Positions 47,516 to 59,850 of a stretch of DNA of 64,000 bases are shown one piece after another; positions within the stretch are counted from its first letter, which is position 1; every line of letters starts with the position of its first letter. The translations under genes were made by a program, and so were the position numbers. This DNA is from Okapia johnstoni (taxonomy: Eukaryota > Chordata > Mammalia > Artiodactyla > Giraffidae), in the NCBI GenBank assembly GCA_024291935.2, contig CM044316.1:2658501-2722500 (forward strand). Reading direction: 5' to 3'. Under the pieces are notes generated by a model. That model ran no database searches and had not been told where the DNA came from. It saw only the letters and a list, made by a program, of their open reading frames with translations.

Positions 47516-50169
47516 TAAAATCTGGGGCAGGTTACTATGTTGTAAGAGCTTGGAGTCCTGGCGGGGGTGAGGGGGGAGGGACATGCAGGGAGAGTTGTCT
47601 GGCATGGCTGCATTATCACTGAGACCAGTGCAGCCTTGGGTACCAGGGTCGAGTGTCACATGTGAGATGGGCTTTGGCAGTCACTTTACTTCCCTGGGTC
47701 TCAGAAATTTAGAACACTAGTTCTAAACTCTAGAGGAATTTTAATAAATCCTGTTTCCAGATTTGGGTTTCATAGGCTTGGAAAGTACTAAAAATTACTT
47801 GGGGACTGACATAGGACTGTGAAATTTTGTTACTTTTTTGAGAGAATAAGACACATAAGAAATGACAATCATAATTTCAGAAAAGGACCTTTTTTACATC
47901 AAAAAAGGATTTATTTCCAAAGTCCTATATGCTGAAGAAAGTTCAAAAAAATATCCCAAGGTCCTTGTCTTTAACATTTCCCCCGGGGTTAGCAACTACT
48001 TATTAAGTATTGACTGTGGTCTGAGTGGACAAAAAGACTGCGGCCTCTGTCCCAGAGATGATTTTCCCTCTGGGAGATTACCCAGAAGGCCCTTTTATTA
48101 GGGATTGATAGGAAAGCACCACCCAGACGCCTCCTTGCACTAAGCCTTGCACATCCTTTTATAACTGGTCCAGACAAAAAGAGGGGCCTCCCCTCTGCTG
48201 AGCCACCATCACGGGTCCTGCAGGCCCTCTCAGCCCCAGAGGTGTGTAGAGGCTCAGGAGAGTCAGCCCAGGCCCCAGACTGCCCAGCCATGAGCACTGA
48301 GGCCAGACAGAGGCTCCTGCGTCTCCCAGCAGTGGGCTCCAACACCACCAGGCTGTTTCCATAGTTGCAGCTTTCAGGAGGTGGAGGGCCCACCTGCCCT
48401 GCTAGGCTGGCCCCATACGTCGCGGCCACAGGGCCTGGGGAGAGACCTACCAGTCCTCTCCTGGGAGGGGAAAGCTGTGGGGGGCTGGTCCTGGATGAGA
48501 AGGAGGGGATGGCCCAGGGTTCCTGGGATGGACCCATTGATCTGAAGGGGCCATGGATCCCTTTTTTGAGGAATGAGTATAACTTCTCAGGCAGTGGAAG
48601 TTCCTGGAAGGGGACTGTGGTTCAAATTTGACCACTGACCAATGAAATCAAGCTCCTGGGGCATTCTGTCTGTGGGGTCCACACAATGGGCCCTTTGAGA
48701 AGCTCTGAGGGTAACTACATGCCCCAGCAATGGTCACTGCAGACCTACCAATGGACCCAGGGCTACAGTTCTGGGAGGGCGGCATGTATATCTGTGAAGA
48801 ATCCTTGGGTGATTCTGATACATTCCTGAGCTGAACTCAAGCTCCATTATGGTCTCAGATTCCTAAGCCCTTCCTCTGGAAGGTGGCCAGACCCAAGAGG
48901 CAGCTGGAAAGGAGGTCCCAGGACAGGGTTCTGAAGGGAGAGGGTTTACCATGGCAAGGGTGTCTCTGACATACTCCCTGCCTTTGGAGGGACATGGAAA
49001 GGGCTAATACGGAGGGTGTCACCTACTCCCCCTTACTCCAGGCTCCTGCAGTGGGCTGTGCATCTCTGGCCTGGCTTCTATGTGAAGTGAGGCCCTGGGT
49101 CCCCGGGGCTTGGCTGCTATCATCTGGTAGCTGGGTGGGGACTCAGCCTGGGGCAGGATGGGATGTGACTCCTCCTTTAGAGCTGTAGGACCTGCCTGTC
49201 AAAGCCTCCTGGCTGAGTCCTGGTCTGAGAGACAGCCCTCTCACACCTGGGCGTATCTCCCCTGTGGTCCCTTGAGACCTGGGGCTCTACTTCTTCCATG
49301 GGAAATGTTGACTTCTGGGTCAGACCTCCTGTCTTGATGCTGGAGTGGATCAGCAGAGGAGGTGCAGGTATGAGGCAGGCTTCCTTGCCTCCATGGAGAC
49401 CCCTTCCCCCTGCCAGGACCGTGGCTGCAACCACAGTCACCTGCTCAGGGTGGGGAGTCCTGGACCCTCGCCCCACCACTCCACTATGCTGCAGGGAAGC
49501 TTCTCTCTCACCAGCTACATGAGGCAAATCCCCCCATCCCACAGGCTTGCCCTTACTCGATAGGGGCCCCTTTGAGTCTGCCCTGGTGTTCCAGGTGAGG
49601 AGTTCTTTGTGGAAGGTGATGGTGCTCACAGTGGGAGAGGCCTGCTGAGAGGCCAGCTTGGGGCAAACAGCTCCTGTGGACACTGAGACTCCACGGGAGC
49701 TTCTGTGGGGGCATTTCTCTGCTCCCACCTGCCTACAGAGCATCCCTGGCAAGACACAGAAAGAACTCAGTGCCCTCACTCATGCCACATACCCAGCACA
49801 CACTCAAAGGCAGTGACCATGGCTCCCTCTCAGCCTCCCTGGGCCTCTGCATACCTGGCAGGTGAGAGGCTGAATGAGGGAAGGGGTGCAGAGAGGCAGG
49901 TCCAGGGAAAACCAACCCCCTGCGTAGACAAGCAAGTCCTACAGGGCCTGTGCAGGTGCAGAGAGGTCAGCAAATGCTCCGTGTCTGTCTCCCTGGCCCA
50001 CCAAGGCCTCAAGAGCACTTTTAGAGCATCCAGAGGTTGTTCCCTCTTCCCCCTAGCAATGCTCCAACATGAGGAAAGGAGAGACGACAGACTGGCAAGA
50101 GCCCCTAGCCTTCAATCTGCCCCCTTCCCACATAGCCCACCTTCCTTGGTCTCAGAGCTAGCGGGGTGG

Positions 50170-50720
50170 CTAGGAGGGGGTGTCGCAATGGGCAATGGCA
50201 TTTGGTAATCCTGTTGGCCCGTCCTGCACAAAGGATGGAGCCACCTGAGAGCGGAATGCGGCTTGTGCCCCACTGTAGCTGCGGCCCCTGACACTGCCCG
50301 GCCGCCAGCACGGCCGGCGTCCTGATTACCTGCTGGGGCTAATGAATCTGGCTTTGTGAGCCACTGTCACGCCGCGTTAGGCCCACAATGGCCCTCGATA
50401 TTTTATATGAATTTCCCCCTCGTTGGCGATTAGGCCATAGCAAGCCAGTCATAGCAACCGGGAGGTATGCGCGGCCCAGGAGCCTGGGGCACGAGGGGAG
50501 CTCACTATTCACACGCTTTAACACAGCGCTCCTGAGGGCGTGTGAATCGCCAGCAGCATTTTCACTTTTCTCTTGTGCTTAATCTTGTCGTCTTCGTGGG
50601 GACATTGTTTTCGGAGCTGGGCACGGCAGGGTGTCACCGGGGTCTCTCCTGGCCCCTTTACACACACCCCCAACTGGGGAGAGTTAATGATATACAGGGG
50701 CGGCCGCAGAGACGGTCGGA
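50170..50720. promoter_or_regulatory. Candidate conserved enhancer in WNT3A intron 2 (block A)
   Basis: This is a repeat-free block that retains many CpGs and has mixed AT- and GC-rich texture, unlike the decayed intronic DNA on both sides. It contains homeodomain-type cores (GGTAATCC near 50204, CTAATGAATC near 50340), an AT-rich TTTTATATGAATTT near 50400, and an exact inverted repeat ATTCACACGC (50507-50516) / GCGTGTGAAT (50538-50547) that resembles paired T-box half-sites. Open frames across it carry no domain. Conservation is judged by texture only, and enhancer function is an inference. Confidence 0.5.
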
Positions 50721-52204
50721 GCCCCCCAACCACCATGAACCGAAACACTTTCCGATGGGGGTCAAGGGTTGCAACCTGGATTCAGGGATGCTGGTTCTCT
50801 GGAGGCCCCCCTTCTCTCTGGCCCCTCCTGAGCCCTGTGGTTTGTGCTGGCCCGGCTGTCCTGTCCTGGCCCCGTGCCTGCACTACGGCCCTCCGAGGAT
50901 CAGGCCAGGACACACAGCGAGGTGGACAGACCACCCCCTGGAGCCCGGCCAAGGGAAGGGGCTCTGCCTGGGAGGGGACAGGCTGTGCCTTCCCCCCACA
51001 GCTCTCTCCAGCCTGGCCCCGCAAGGAAAAGGGGATAGAAGGGAGGCAAATGTGGGTGCTTGTCCCAGGGCTGCGCAAGGGCATGGACGGAGGGCTACGA
51101 GGGGGTAGTTGGGCCAGAGCAGGCCTCAGGCACCCAGAACGCACTTTCTGAGACTTCGACTGACACCACAGCCTATACCTCAAGTAACCACCCAGGATTC
51201 TGACATGATGTGCTTTGAGAGGGTCAGCCAGGGCCCCCAACTCAGCTGTCACTGGGTGAGGTCCAGTGGCTGAGGACTCAGGTGAGAATTGGCCCCCCTC
51301 TACCAGCAGCGAGGCCCCCTTTGCCAATGAGGATGCCCCACCAGAGTGAAGATGTTCAGGAACTATGTCCTCCAGGTCCTGAGACCCCGAAGGGACCCTT
51401 AGAGGCACATAGGCTGGAATTAGAGGCAGGGTTGAGCAGCTCCTCCAGTCTCTTCACTAGGGAAGCCTCTGAGGCCCGGGCTTAGGGGTGCCTGGGAAAG
51501 CCACTGGCAAGGACACTATACCAAGGGCACTAAACTAGCGGATGGACCCAGGCTGAGGCTCAGCTTCTTAGGGGTCATTGATAATGAAACTGGGGCCCAT
51601 GCCCCACCTGTTCACGCTGACGTGCTGGGACACCAGTGGGAAAGACATCAAGGGTCCTACTTCCCACCATGGATGATGTACCTCCTTATGGCCCCCTCCA
51701 TTTCTCTAAGGTCCAAATGCCCCACCTAGCTGAAACACAGGCTGCTCAAATTATGCGCCACCCACAAACCCACTGGCCTGCACCTAGGACTGGCTATCGC
51801 ACTTCCTGAGGGGCGTGGTCCCGGTGGGGCTTCCTCTAGAATGTCTGCGAAAGCGCTGAAGTCTGGGACCTGCCTTCCCTGCCTTTTGGCCTCCTCTCCC
51901 TTCACCTCATTGGAGGTCAAGAGTGGGTGTCGGCCAGCTCTCCGGGAAAGCTGGTGCTCCAGGTGTCCAGGAGGGACAGATAAGCCGCATCGTGTGCCAG
52001 CCTCCATGCACTCAAAATTCTTCAAATACTTTCTGCCCAGTGCAGGTTAAATTGTCCTGCTACTGTGCAAATGAGAGTGGAGGGCACTTCTTCCAAGCCC
52101 AGGCTCGTCTCTGCCGCCCAACCTCACGTTCCTTGGTGGCAGCTTCTCAGGGGTCCACCTGGCCAACCAGTCTCCAGTCGCAGGCCAGGCAGGCAGGTAG
52201 TGGT

Positions 52205-52330
52205 GTGTGAGGTGTGTGTGGTGTGTGTGAGAGAGAGAGAGGCAGAGAGAGAGTGAGCGCGCTGGAAGCGGGACATATGAACACACTCTTTCCCTCTTAT
52301 CCCCCCCACCACACACATGCTCACACATGC
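52205..52330. repeat. TG/GA then CA simple-repeat region
   Basis: GTGTGTGTGAGAGAGAGAGA-like sequence followed by ACACACATGCTCACACATGC. It borders the left side of enhancer-like block B. Confidence 0.8.
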
Positions 52331-52394
52331 ACACACTCGCACACCTCCACATGGGGCTGGGCCCCACTCCTCAGCTGGCAGTGTTAAGCTTTGT

Positions 52395-52700
52395 TCAACT
52401 AGGCCGCCTCAGCAGGGGTGGTCAAGCGCCCCATGGACCCTGCCACAAAGCCTGAGTGACCTCTGACACGATTAGGGTCGCCCTGACCCTAATCCAATCA
52501 GATTGATTACTGTGAGTGTGGCCTGGTGGGCAGGCGGGGGCCTCCACAATGGCCTCCCAGAGCTGGCCTCTCTCTGGGGCCCCTGGCAGGCTCCTTCCTC
52601 CTGGGCCATTCAGCTCTGCGCCACAATGCATCCGGCCATTTCTCAGCCCCGTGGCGACTGACGGGGGGAGAGGTCTTCCCTTTCCCGTTAGACCAAGTGA
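52395..52700. promoter_or_regulatory. Candidate conserved enhancer in WNT3A intron 2 (block B)
   Basis: A second repeat-free, CpG-bearing block. It contains a perfect inverted repeat GATTAGGGTC (52470-52479) / GACCCTAATC (52485-52494) with a five-base spacer, followed at once by CCAATCAGATTGATTAC, which holds an NF-Y-type CCAATCAG and a PBX/HOX-like GATTGATTA. TAATCC (bicoid-type) sites overlap the right arm. Further right, CACAATGCATCCGGCCATTT is similarly CpG-retaining. Function is inferred. Confidence 0.45.
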
Positions 52701-54469
52701 GGAGGACGAATGGAGCTGAGGTGACTTTCATCCAGCTGAAAATGGAGGCAGAAAGAGGGAGAGCGACTGAGGGGAGGAGGGAGGAGAGGGAGAAGAGGGA
52801 GGAGCACAGAGATGGGGGAGTGAACATGAAGGGCAGAGCACGGGGGACGGTGGACCTGAGGGGGAGAGGACGAGAGGGGAGAGTGGACATGGGAAGGGTG
52901 GATGAGGGGGAGAGGGAGTGGGGACACCAAGGCCACATGAGGGTCCAGGAGGTCTGCTGGAGACTAGAGTCCCTCTGAGAGGTTTTTGAGGAAGGGAGGG
53001 AGTGCAGAGGAGGGGGCACTTCCTGGGCCTCCTGCCCTGAAGCTGGTGGCTTGTCTGTTCCTTGAGGCAGGCCCTGGGCACCTTCAGGGCTGCTCTCACC
53101 TGAATAGCCTCTACAGAACCCCCCAGCCCCACTCAGGCTGGTGCTTTCTGAGGAGTCCTGGCCCAGCGCATCCTTTGTATCTCAGTTTCCTTAACTTATA
53201 ACCGTAGTGCTGGCTCATGAGATGGGTGTTAGGATTCAACCTACTGCTGTGTGTAAAACACTTTAACACATGGCTTCAAAAGCACTGTATACACATTTTA
53301 AATAAAAAGAAAGCTCTATAAGATCTAGCTTAGGTCCCCCCTCCCCAGAGAAGCCTGCCTGCATGGGCACCCTCAAGCCTACATGCTCATCCTTCAGTCA
53401 TTCACTCAGCATGTCCTTATGAAGGAACCATTCTGTGCCAGAGCAAACCTTGGTACTGCCCTATGTGCCCGCCATGTGAACCTGCTGTGCATGGCAGGGA
53501 GCCCCACACCAGACTGGAGAGCACTCTGCAGGGCTCAGCTCTTGTCCTGGGAGAGTGATGTTGAGGGTAGAGCCAGGAAACTAGGAGCTGCCCTGGAGGA
53601 TAGGAGCTGTCCCCTAGGTGGGCCCCGTGGACTGAGAGCTAAAGAGAAGATGGATGTGGACAGGATGGAGGTTGCAACAATGGGGGCCACAAAGACTGAT
53701 CCCATTTCGGACTGTGGGGCCCAGGAAGCAGCAGGTGCAGGCAGCTCTGGACTGGCAGGGTAGGTCCGTCTACAATGGAGACTTGGAAAAGTCGCCAGGG
53801 AGAGGGCATGGGTACTGTGGGCACCCTGGTGTGACTAACACAGAAGGGAGTGAGGGTCCTGACTGTCACCACAACTGTCCTGACTAAGGTGCTTGTGTGT
53901 TTGATCATGGCTGGAAGATTGCAATTTGGGGTCGAGCAAGACAGGACACTTTGTCTGAATGTACAGAAAAGGGACAAAGCCTGTAGGCCAGTGAAGGTGA
54001 TGCTGTGCCCCAAAGGTCTCCAAGGCAGGTTCACATACCCCTAGGAGTACATAGGGGTACATAGGATGGCATGGGTCATTCTAAGGCATCCTGACTGTCA
54101 TTCTTGCCTGCATCATTGCTTTTTCTCTTGCCTTCCCTTCCAGGACCACCCATCTGCCACTTCCCATGAAGACACTCCCAGTTTTCCTGGTACATGTCCA
54201 GCCCTGGTGTCAGCTATAAAGACTGGGACACCAAGACCTGTGTAAATCAGGTGTTTCCAATTTCTTGTTTCAGAATGAAAGAGGACCCAACAGAATGATG
54301 AGCTGACAAATTTTAAACATGTTTTGATAATACTTCCCTGTGAGATTTTTGGCATATATAACTCAGAAAATATTCAAAGAATCGAGACACGTTCTATCAA
54401 AACTCTCCCCCTTTTATCTATTTATTTCTGTGAGGGATAACTCTCATACCTAGATCTTTAAATTTTAAG

Positions 54470-55252
54470 AACACAATGGGCCCTGAAAGCCTCTAAGATC
54501 AGGAGGAAATCAGGGGCACCTGCTCTGCTCACTGCTTTTCAACATCGCCCTCGAGGCTCCAGCCAGGGCAAGTGACCAAGAAAAACATAAATAAATAAAA
54601 AGGGTCCAGATTGGAGGAAACTGTCTCTATTAGCAAATGACACGAAAATTCTACGTAACGCGTGAAACATCTATTAGAATTGGTAAACTTTCGTCATAGA
54701 GTATGAGATCTATATTTGAAAATCAACCATAGAGCTCAAGAGGTCAATATCTGAAAATCAACCATATTGCAATATACCAGCAATGAGCAATGCAAAAAGA
54801 GATTAAGAAAACAACTCCATTTATAATAGCATCAAGAGGAAAAAAATGCTTAGGAATGAATCTGACAAAAGAAATATAAGATTTGTATGCTATGAGCTGC
54901 AAAATGCCATTGAAAGACATTAAAGACCTAAATAAATGAAGACATTCTATGTTCTTGAATCAGAAGACTTAAAACTGCTAAGGTGGCAATATTCCTCTAA
55001 GTGATCTGCAGATTCAGTGTAACCTCTAAAAAAAGCAAGTTTCCCCCCCCAGGAATTGACTAGCTGACCCTTAAAAGCCAAATAAGGGGCCCTGAAGAGT
55101 TGAAACAAGCTTGGAAAAGCAGACAAAGTTGGACTCACACTTTCCTGTTTTCAAACTTATTGCAGGGCTGCAGATATCAGGACAGTGTAGTCTGGGCATA
55201 GGACAGACATGTGAACCAATGGGGTAGAATAGAGCCCAGAAATAAACCCACA
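54470..55252 (+). mobile_element. Old L1 ORF2 fragment (sense)
   Basis: The sequence follows the order of mammalian L1 ORF2 3'-half DNA: TTCAACATCGCCCTCGAGGC, CTGTCTCTATTAGCAAATGA, GCAATATACCAGCAATGAGC, AACAACTCCATTTATAATAG, then GGGGTAGAATAGAGCCCAGA. All frames are interrupted. It ends where unique sequence starts near 55255. Confidence 0.8.
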
Positions 55253-55596
55253 CTTCCTTCTCTGGCTTCCAGCAGAGCCTGACTCCACGTGACGCAGCCT
55301 TCCTGCACCATCAGGATGACAGCCTTTCCAGATGGGACAGGCTTCTGCCTTTTTCCTGAAATCTCTGATATTTCTTCTTATACGAGAGAGTGGGAACCTT
55401 AGACATCCACATTAGGTTCTGGAGCCAGGAACTCAGATGGCACCATGCTCCTGTCTGGACCCTCCTGGGCATGGTGAAATTGATGATCATACCTTCCTGC
55501 ATCACAACACCACTGACCATGGCACAGCATAAAACCCTGCACCACACACACACTACACACCGCATACCACACATATGTACATAAATGCACATGCAC

Positions 55597-56921
55597 AGTT
55601 CAGTTCAGTCATTCAGTCATGTCCGATTCTGCATCTCCATGGATTCCAGCATGCCAGGGCTCCCTGTCCATCACCAACTCCTGGAGTTTACTCAGACTCA
55701 TGTCCATGGAGTCGGCGATGCCATCCAACCATCTCATCCTCAGTTGTCCCCTTCTCCTCCCGCCTTCAATCTTTCCCAGCATCAGGGTCTTTTCAAATGA
55801 GTCAGTTCTTCGCATCAGGTGGCCAAAGTATTGGAGTTTCAGCTTAAGCATCAGTCCTTCCAGTGAATATTCAGGACTGATTTCCTTTAGGATGGACTGC
55901 TTAGATCTCTTTGCAGTCCAAGGGACTCTCAAGAGTCTTCTCCAACACCACAGTTCAAAAGCATCAATTCTTCTGCGCTCAGCTTTCTTTATATTTCAAC
56001 TCTCACATGCATACATGACTACTGGAAAAACAATAGCTTTGACTAGATGGACCTTTGTTGGCAAAGTAGTGTCTCTGCTTTTTAATATGCTATCTAAGTT
56101 GGTCATAGCTTTTCTTCCAAGGAGCAAGATTAATTTCATGGCTGCAGTCACTGTCTGCAGTGATTTGGAGCCCCCCAAAATAAAGTCTGCCACTATTTCC
56201 AGTGTTTCCCCATCTATTTGCCATGAAGTGATGGGACCAGATGCCATGATCTTAGTTTTCTGAATGTTGAGTTTCAAGCCAACTTTTTTCACTCTCCTCT
56301 TTCACTTTCATCAAGAGTCTCTTTAGTTCTTCTTTGCTTTCTGCCATAAGGGTGGTGTCATTTGCATATCTGAGGTTATTGATATTTCTCCCAGCAATCT
56401 TGATTCTAGCTTGTGCTTCATCCAGCCCAGCATTTCTCATGATGTACTCTGCATATAAGTTAAATAAGCAGGGTGACAATATATAGCTTTGACGTACTCC
56501 TTTCTCTATTTGGAACCAGTCTGTTGTTCCATGTTCAGTTCTAACTGTTGCTTCCTGACCTGCATACAGATTTCTTAAGAGGCAGGTCAGGTGGTCTGGT
56601 ATTCCCATCTCTTGAAGAATTTTCCACAGTTTATTGTGATCCACACAGTCAAAGGCTTTAGTGTAGTCAATGAAGCAGAAGTTGATGTTTTTCTGGAACT
56701 CTCTTGCTTTTTCAATGATCCAACAGATGTTGACAATTTGATCTCTGGTTCCTCTGCCTTTTCTAAATCCAGCTTGAACATCTGGAAGTTCACACTTCAC
56801 ATGCTGTTGAAGCCTAGCTTGGAGAATTTTGAGCATTACTTTGCTAGCGTGTGAGATGAGTGCAATTGTGTGGTAGTTTGAGCATTCTTTGGCATTGCCT
56901 TTCTTTGGGATTGGAATCACA
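55597..56921 (-). mobile_element. BovB (RTE) LINE, 5'-truncated, with dead reverse transcriptase
   Basis: On the minus strand this starts inside the reverse transcriptase domain and runs to the 3' end. Recognisable RT blocks are IPIPKKGNAKECSNY, QAGFRKGRGTRDQI, FIDYTKAFDCVDH and GVRQSYILSP, then the catalytic box YANDT, where the active-site YADD motif is expected. The Asn codon is at 56362-56360. After a frame break the C-terminal region continues (LLGRKAMTNLDSILKSRD, then [23 protein letters not shown] sequence) to a 3' end near the repeated TTCAG at 55598. The endonuclease domain is missing. Both flanks are CA-rich. BovB is a horizontally acquired LINE characteristic of ruminants. Confidence 0.93.
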
Positions 56922-57204
56922 AGTACACTACACACAATTTTGCACATGCACAAATGTGAACACATACACACTTATGCATATGCGCACACATGACTCCACA
57001 TGTACATGCACCACACATCACAATCATACATATTTATATGCATGCACACACACATTTGCACACACTCACACACACATGCCCCCACACCCAATGTGTCACA
57101 TCACCCAGTGGCCCTAACTTCTCCCACTCATGGCAGTGGCCATCCCCACAGGACCTGCTGTGTAATTACCCCAGCCAGTGGCTCTGTGAAGTTGGCTGAC
57201 TGGC

Positions 57205-57300
57205 AATTATTCTCCCATTTTATAGATGGGGACGCTAATGCTTCAGGAGGTGAGTTGACTTGCTGGTCAAGGTCACACGGTGTGACTCTCCCCTGCCCCT
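57205..57300. mobile_element. MIR SINE fragment
   Basis: CTCCCATTTTATAGATGGGG then GACTTGCTGGTCAAGGTCAC, the MIR core order. Confidence 0.7.
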
Positions 57301-58899
57301 TCCTGACTCTAGAGAACATAGGCCAAGCTGGAGGGGTGTGACCATGATTGCCTGATGTCAAGCAGCCCTGACCCCTTGAACAAACACCATCGAGCCCCAC
57401 CTACTGTCTGTGCAATGCTCAGTTGCACTCTCAGGACCTCTGTGCACATGCATGCCATCAGTCTCAGAGCCTGGTATGTCCTCCTCCCAGATATCTTTTG
57501 TTCTTCCTTTCTCTGCATTCCAGCTACCAGGGTTGAGCAAGGCCATTTGTTCCTCCCAAACATAGTGGCCATGTGCTGGCAAGACAGAAAGGGCAGCTGG
57601 GGTGGGTCTCACAGTACTCTTGGGGAGGCTGATGGATGTGATGGTAAAGGACTGAGGACTGTGAGAAGCAAGATGTGATGCCAGGTGATTGGGAGAGAGA
57701 GGCCAGCATGAGGCTATGTGATACGGAGACAAGGTGACATTTAGAAGGAGACGGAGGGAAATGGACAGGGAAAATCATACAGAAGCAGAGAAAAGAGCAA
57801 TGTCAGGGGATCTGCAAGAGCAAAGGTGGAGCTAGAACTGTCCTCAGTGTTTGGGAAGCAGCCAAGAGGCCAGTGGGATAGAGAGGGGCACAGGAAAGAT
57901 GAAGAGGAGGAGGGAAAAGAGGCAGCAGGGCCAGGAGTTCAAGAGAGCTGGGAGCCCTGGAAGGCCCGAGTGAAGGAAGAGTGTGCTTAACACAGCTCTT
58001 TTGGCTTTAGGGACATTGGAAATGGCTCTGAGCAGTTGTATAGGAGCCACTTTGATCATACAGGCTGTCAGGGTGTCTGGGCTTGTTGGTAGATGGCTGG
58101 ATTCAGGATTGAATCTGAAGGTATTGCTGATTGAACTTGTGATGGAGAGGAATCACAAGTAAGTCAAAGTAACAGAAGGATGGGGCTGCCCTTTACAAAG
58201 ATGGGAAAGTGGGTGTACGGGAGAGGTACATGGCCTTGGCCATCCTATCACCAATGCCCCTTGGGACTTCAGCAGGAGCCCCCAGCAGATCTTCGCTGAC
58301 GTGACCCACCTTATCTCTGTCCTAGTGGCCTTTCTTTGGCATCACTCTCTTCTTAGGTCTTCCATGGCCTAGTCTAGCTACTGACAGCATGCTCAGCTAT
58401 GGCCTCTGGGGACCCATCTCAGCCATCAAATCTCTGTTGGCCCATCCTAGAGTAGATGGTATGTTCCAGAGGTGGCCACATCAGGGGATGTCCCATTTTC
58501 TAATGTGACCTTGATGTGCCATCAAGGGTGGGATGTGTTGCTACCCTAGAATCTGGGGGTGGGGAGGTCTTTGTATCTACCTCAACAAACAGAATGTGGG
58601 ACTGCATAGACTTTGAGGCTAGGTCTCCAAAGATGATACAAAGTAGTATCAGCAAAATGGCAGAGTGGGAGGGTTTTTCTTGTTGTTATTCCAGGATATT
58701 AAGGAAATCTCTGCCAAATCATTAGCTGATTCTAAGCTAAAGAAACAGAGACTTTGGAGAACCATATGTAATGTAGAATACAGTAATTAAACATAGTTTA
58801 GAAAAGTTACTGAACAAACATACAATAACAACCCATAGCAACAACAACAACTAACCCTGAAGAGGAAGAAGACTCTAATTTCCCAAGTTACCGTATGAC

Positions 58900-59850
58900 A
58901 ATATTCAAAAGGTACATGTTTTCACAAAAAAATTACTAGGCATGCAAAGAAACAAGAAAGTATGGACCATCCATAGGAAAAAGAAAACTAAATTAACAGA
59001 AACTATCTCTGAGGAAGCACAAATATTGAAAATTCTAGACAATCACTCTAAATTAATTGTCCTAAATATTCTCAAAGAGATAGAGGAAACCAGAAGAAAA
59101 ATGTCTCAAGAAAGAGAGAAAATCAATAAAGAGACAGACATTATAAATGTATCCAAATAAAATTTGTAGAGCTGAAAAGTACAATAACTGAAACAAAATG
59201 TTCACTTGAAGTTTTTAACAGCAGAGTTGAGCAGGCAGAAGAAAGAATCAGCGAACCTGTGGTGCTTTTCAGGTCTACTATACCCTTCTACTTTTCTGTA
59301 TATTCATTCTATTAATTTTTGAGAGTTTGTTATTGAAACTCCAACCAAAAATCTTAATTTATCTACTTAAAAAATAATTGTAATATATAGTACAATATAT
59401 ATGTACGTAACTTTACATACATATATGTATGTAAACTGTATGTAACTTTGTTCTGTATTTTCCAAGTCTCCTGTGAATGTGTCATCATATTTTCATAATT
59501 TAAAAAAAAAAGGAATAAAAAAAAGAATCAATGAACCTGAAGACAGTTCAACTCAAATTATACAGTCTGAAGAGAAGGAAGAAAAAAGAATGAAGAAAAG
59601 TGAAGAGATCTGTGGGATACCATCAAATGTAGCAACAAACATATTATGACAGTCCCAGAAGAAGACAATAGAGAGAAAGGAGCAGAAAGAATATATTTAA
59701 GGAAATAATGGCCAAAAGTTCCAAATTTGACTTAAGAAAAAAACTTGAAGATTCAAGATCCTCCCAAGAAGCTCAACAAGCTTCAAGTTGGATAAGCATA
59801 GAGAGCTCCAAACTAAGACATTTTAATCAAACTATCAAAAGATGGAGATA
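58900..59850 (+). mobile_element. Old L1/HAL1-like ORF1 fragment split by an inserted segment
   Basis: Translated pieces (ISEEAQILKILDNHSKLIVL and the Lys/Glu-rich stretch after it, then VPEEDNRERKGAERI near 59660 and the EAQQASSWISIESSKLRHFN-like end near 59800) resemble L1 or half-L1 ORF1. The element is broken by a ~250-base insert at 59262-59513 with a duplicated flank. Confidence 0.65.
59262..59513. mobile_element. Unassigned ~250-bp insert with A-rich tail and duplicated flanks
   Basis: AAAGAATCAGCGAACCTG ends at about 59261, and the near-identical AAAGAATCAATGAACCTG follows the A-rich right end (about 59522-59540). Between them is AT-rich sequence (TTTTCAGGTCTACTATACCC at the left, an A-run near 59500). 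The pattern is that of a retrotransposed segment. It resembles antisense L1-derived sequence, but I cannot assign it firmly. Confidence 0.5.

Noticed and set aside
50542..51151. Overlapping 188-208-residue frames near enhancer-like block A
   Set aside because: Three mutually overlapping frames of similar length on both strands, none with a domain. They look like GC-rich chance frames.
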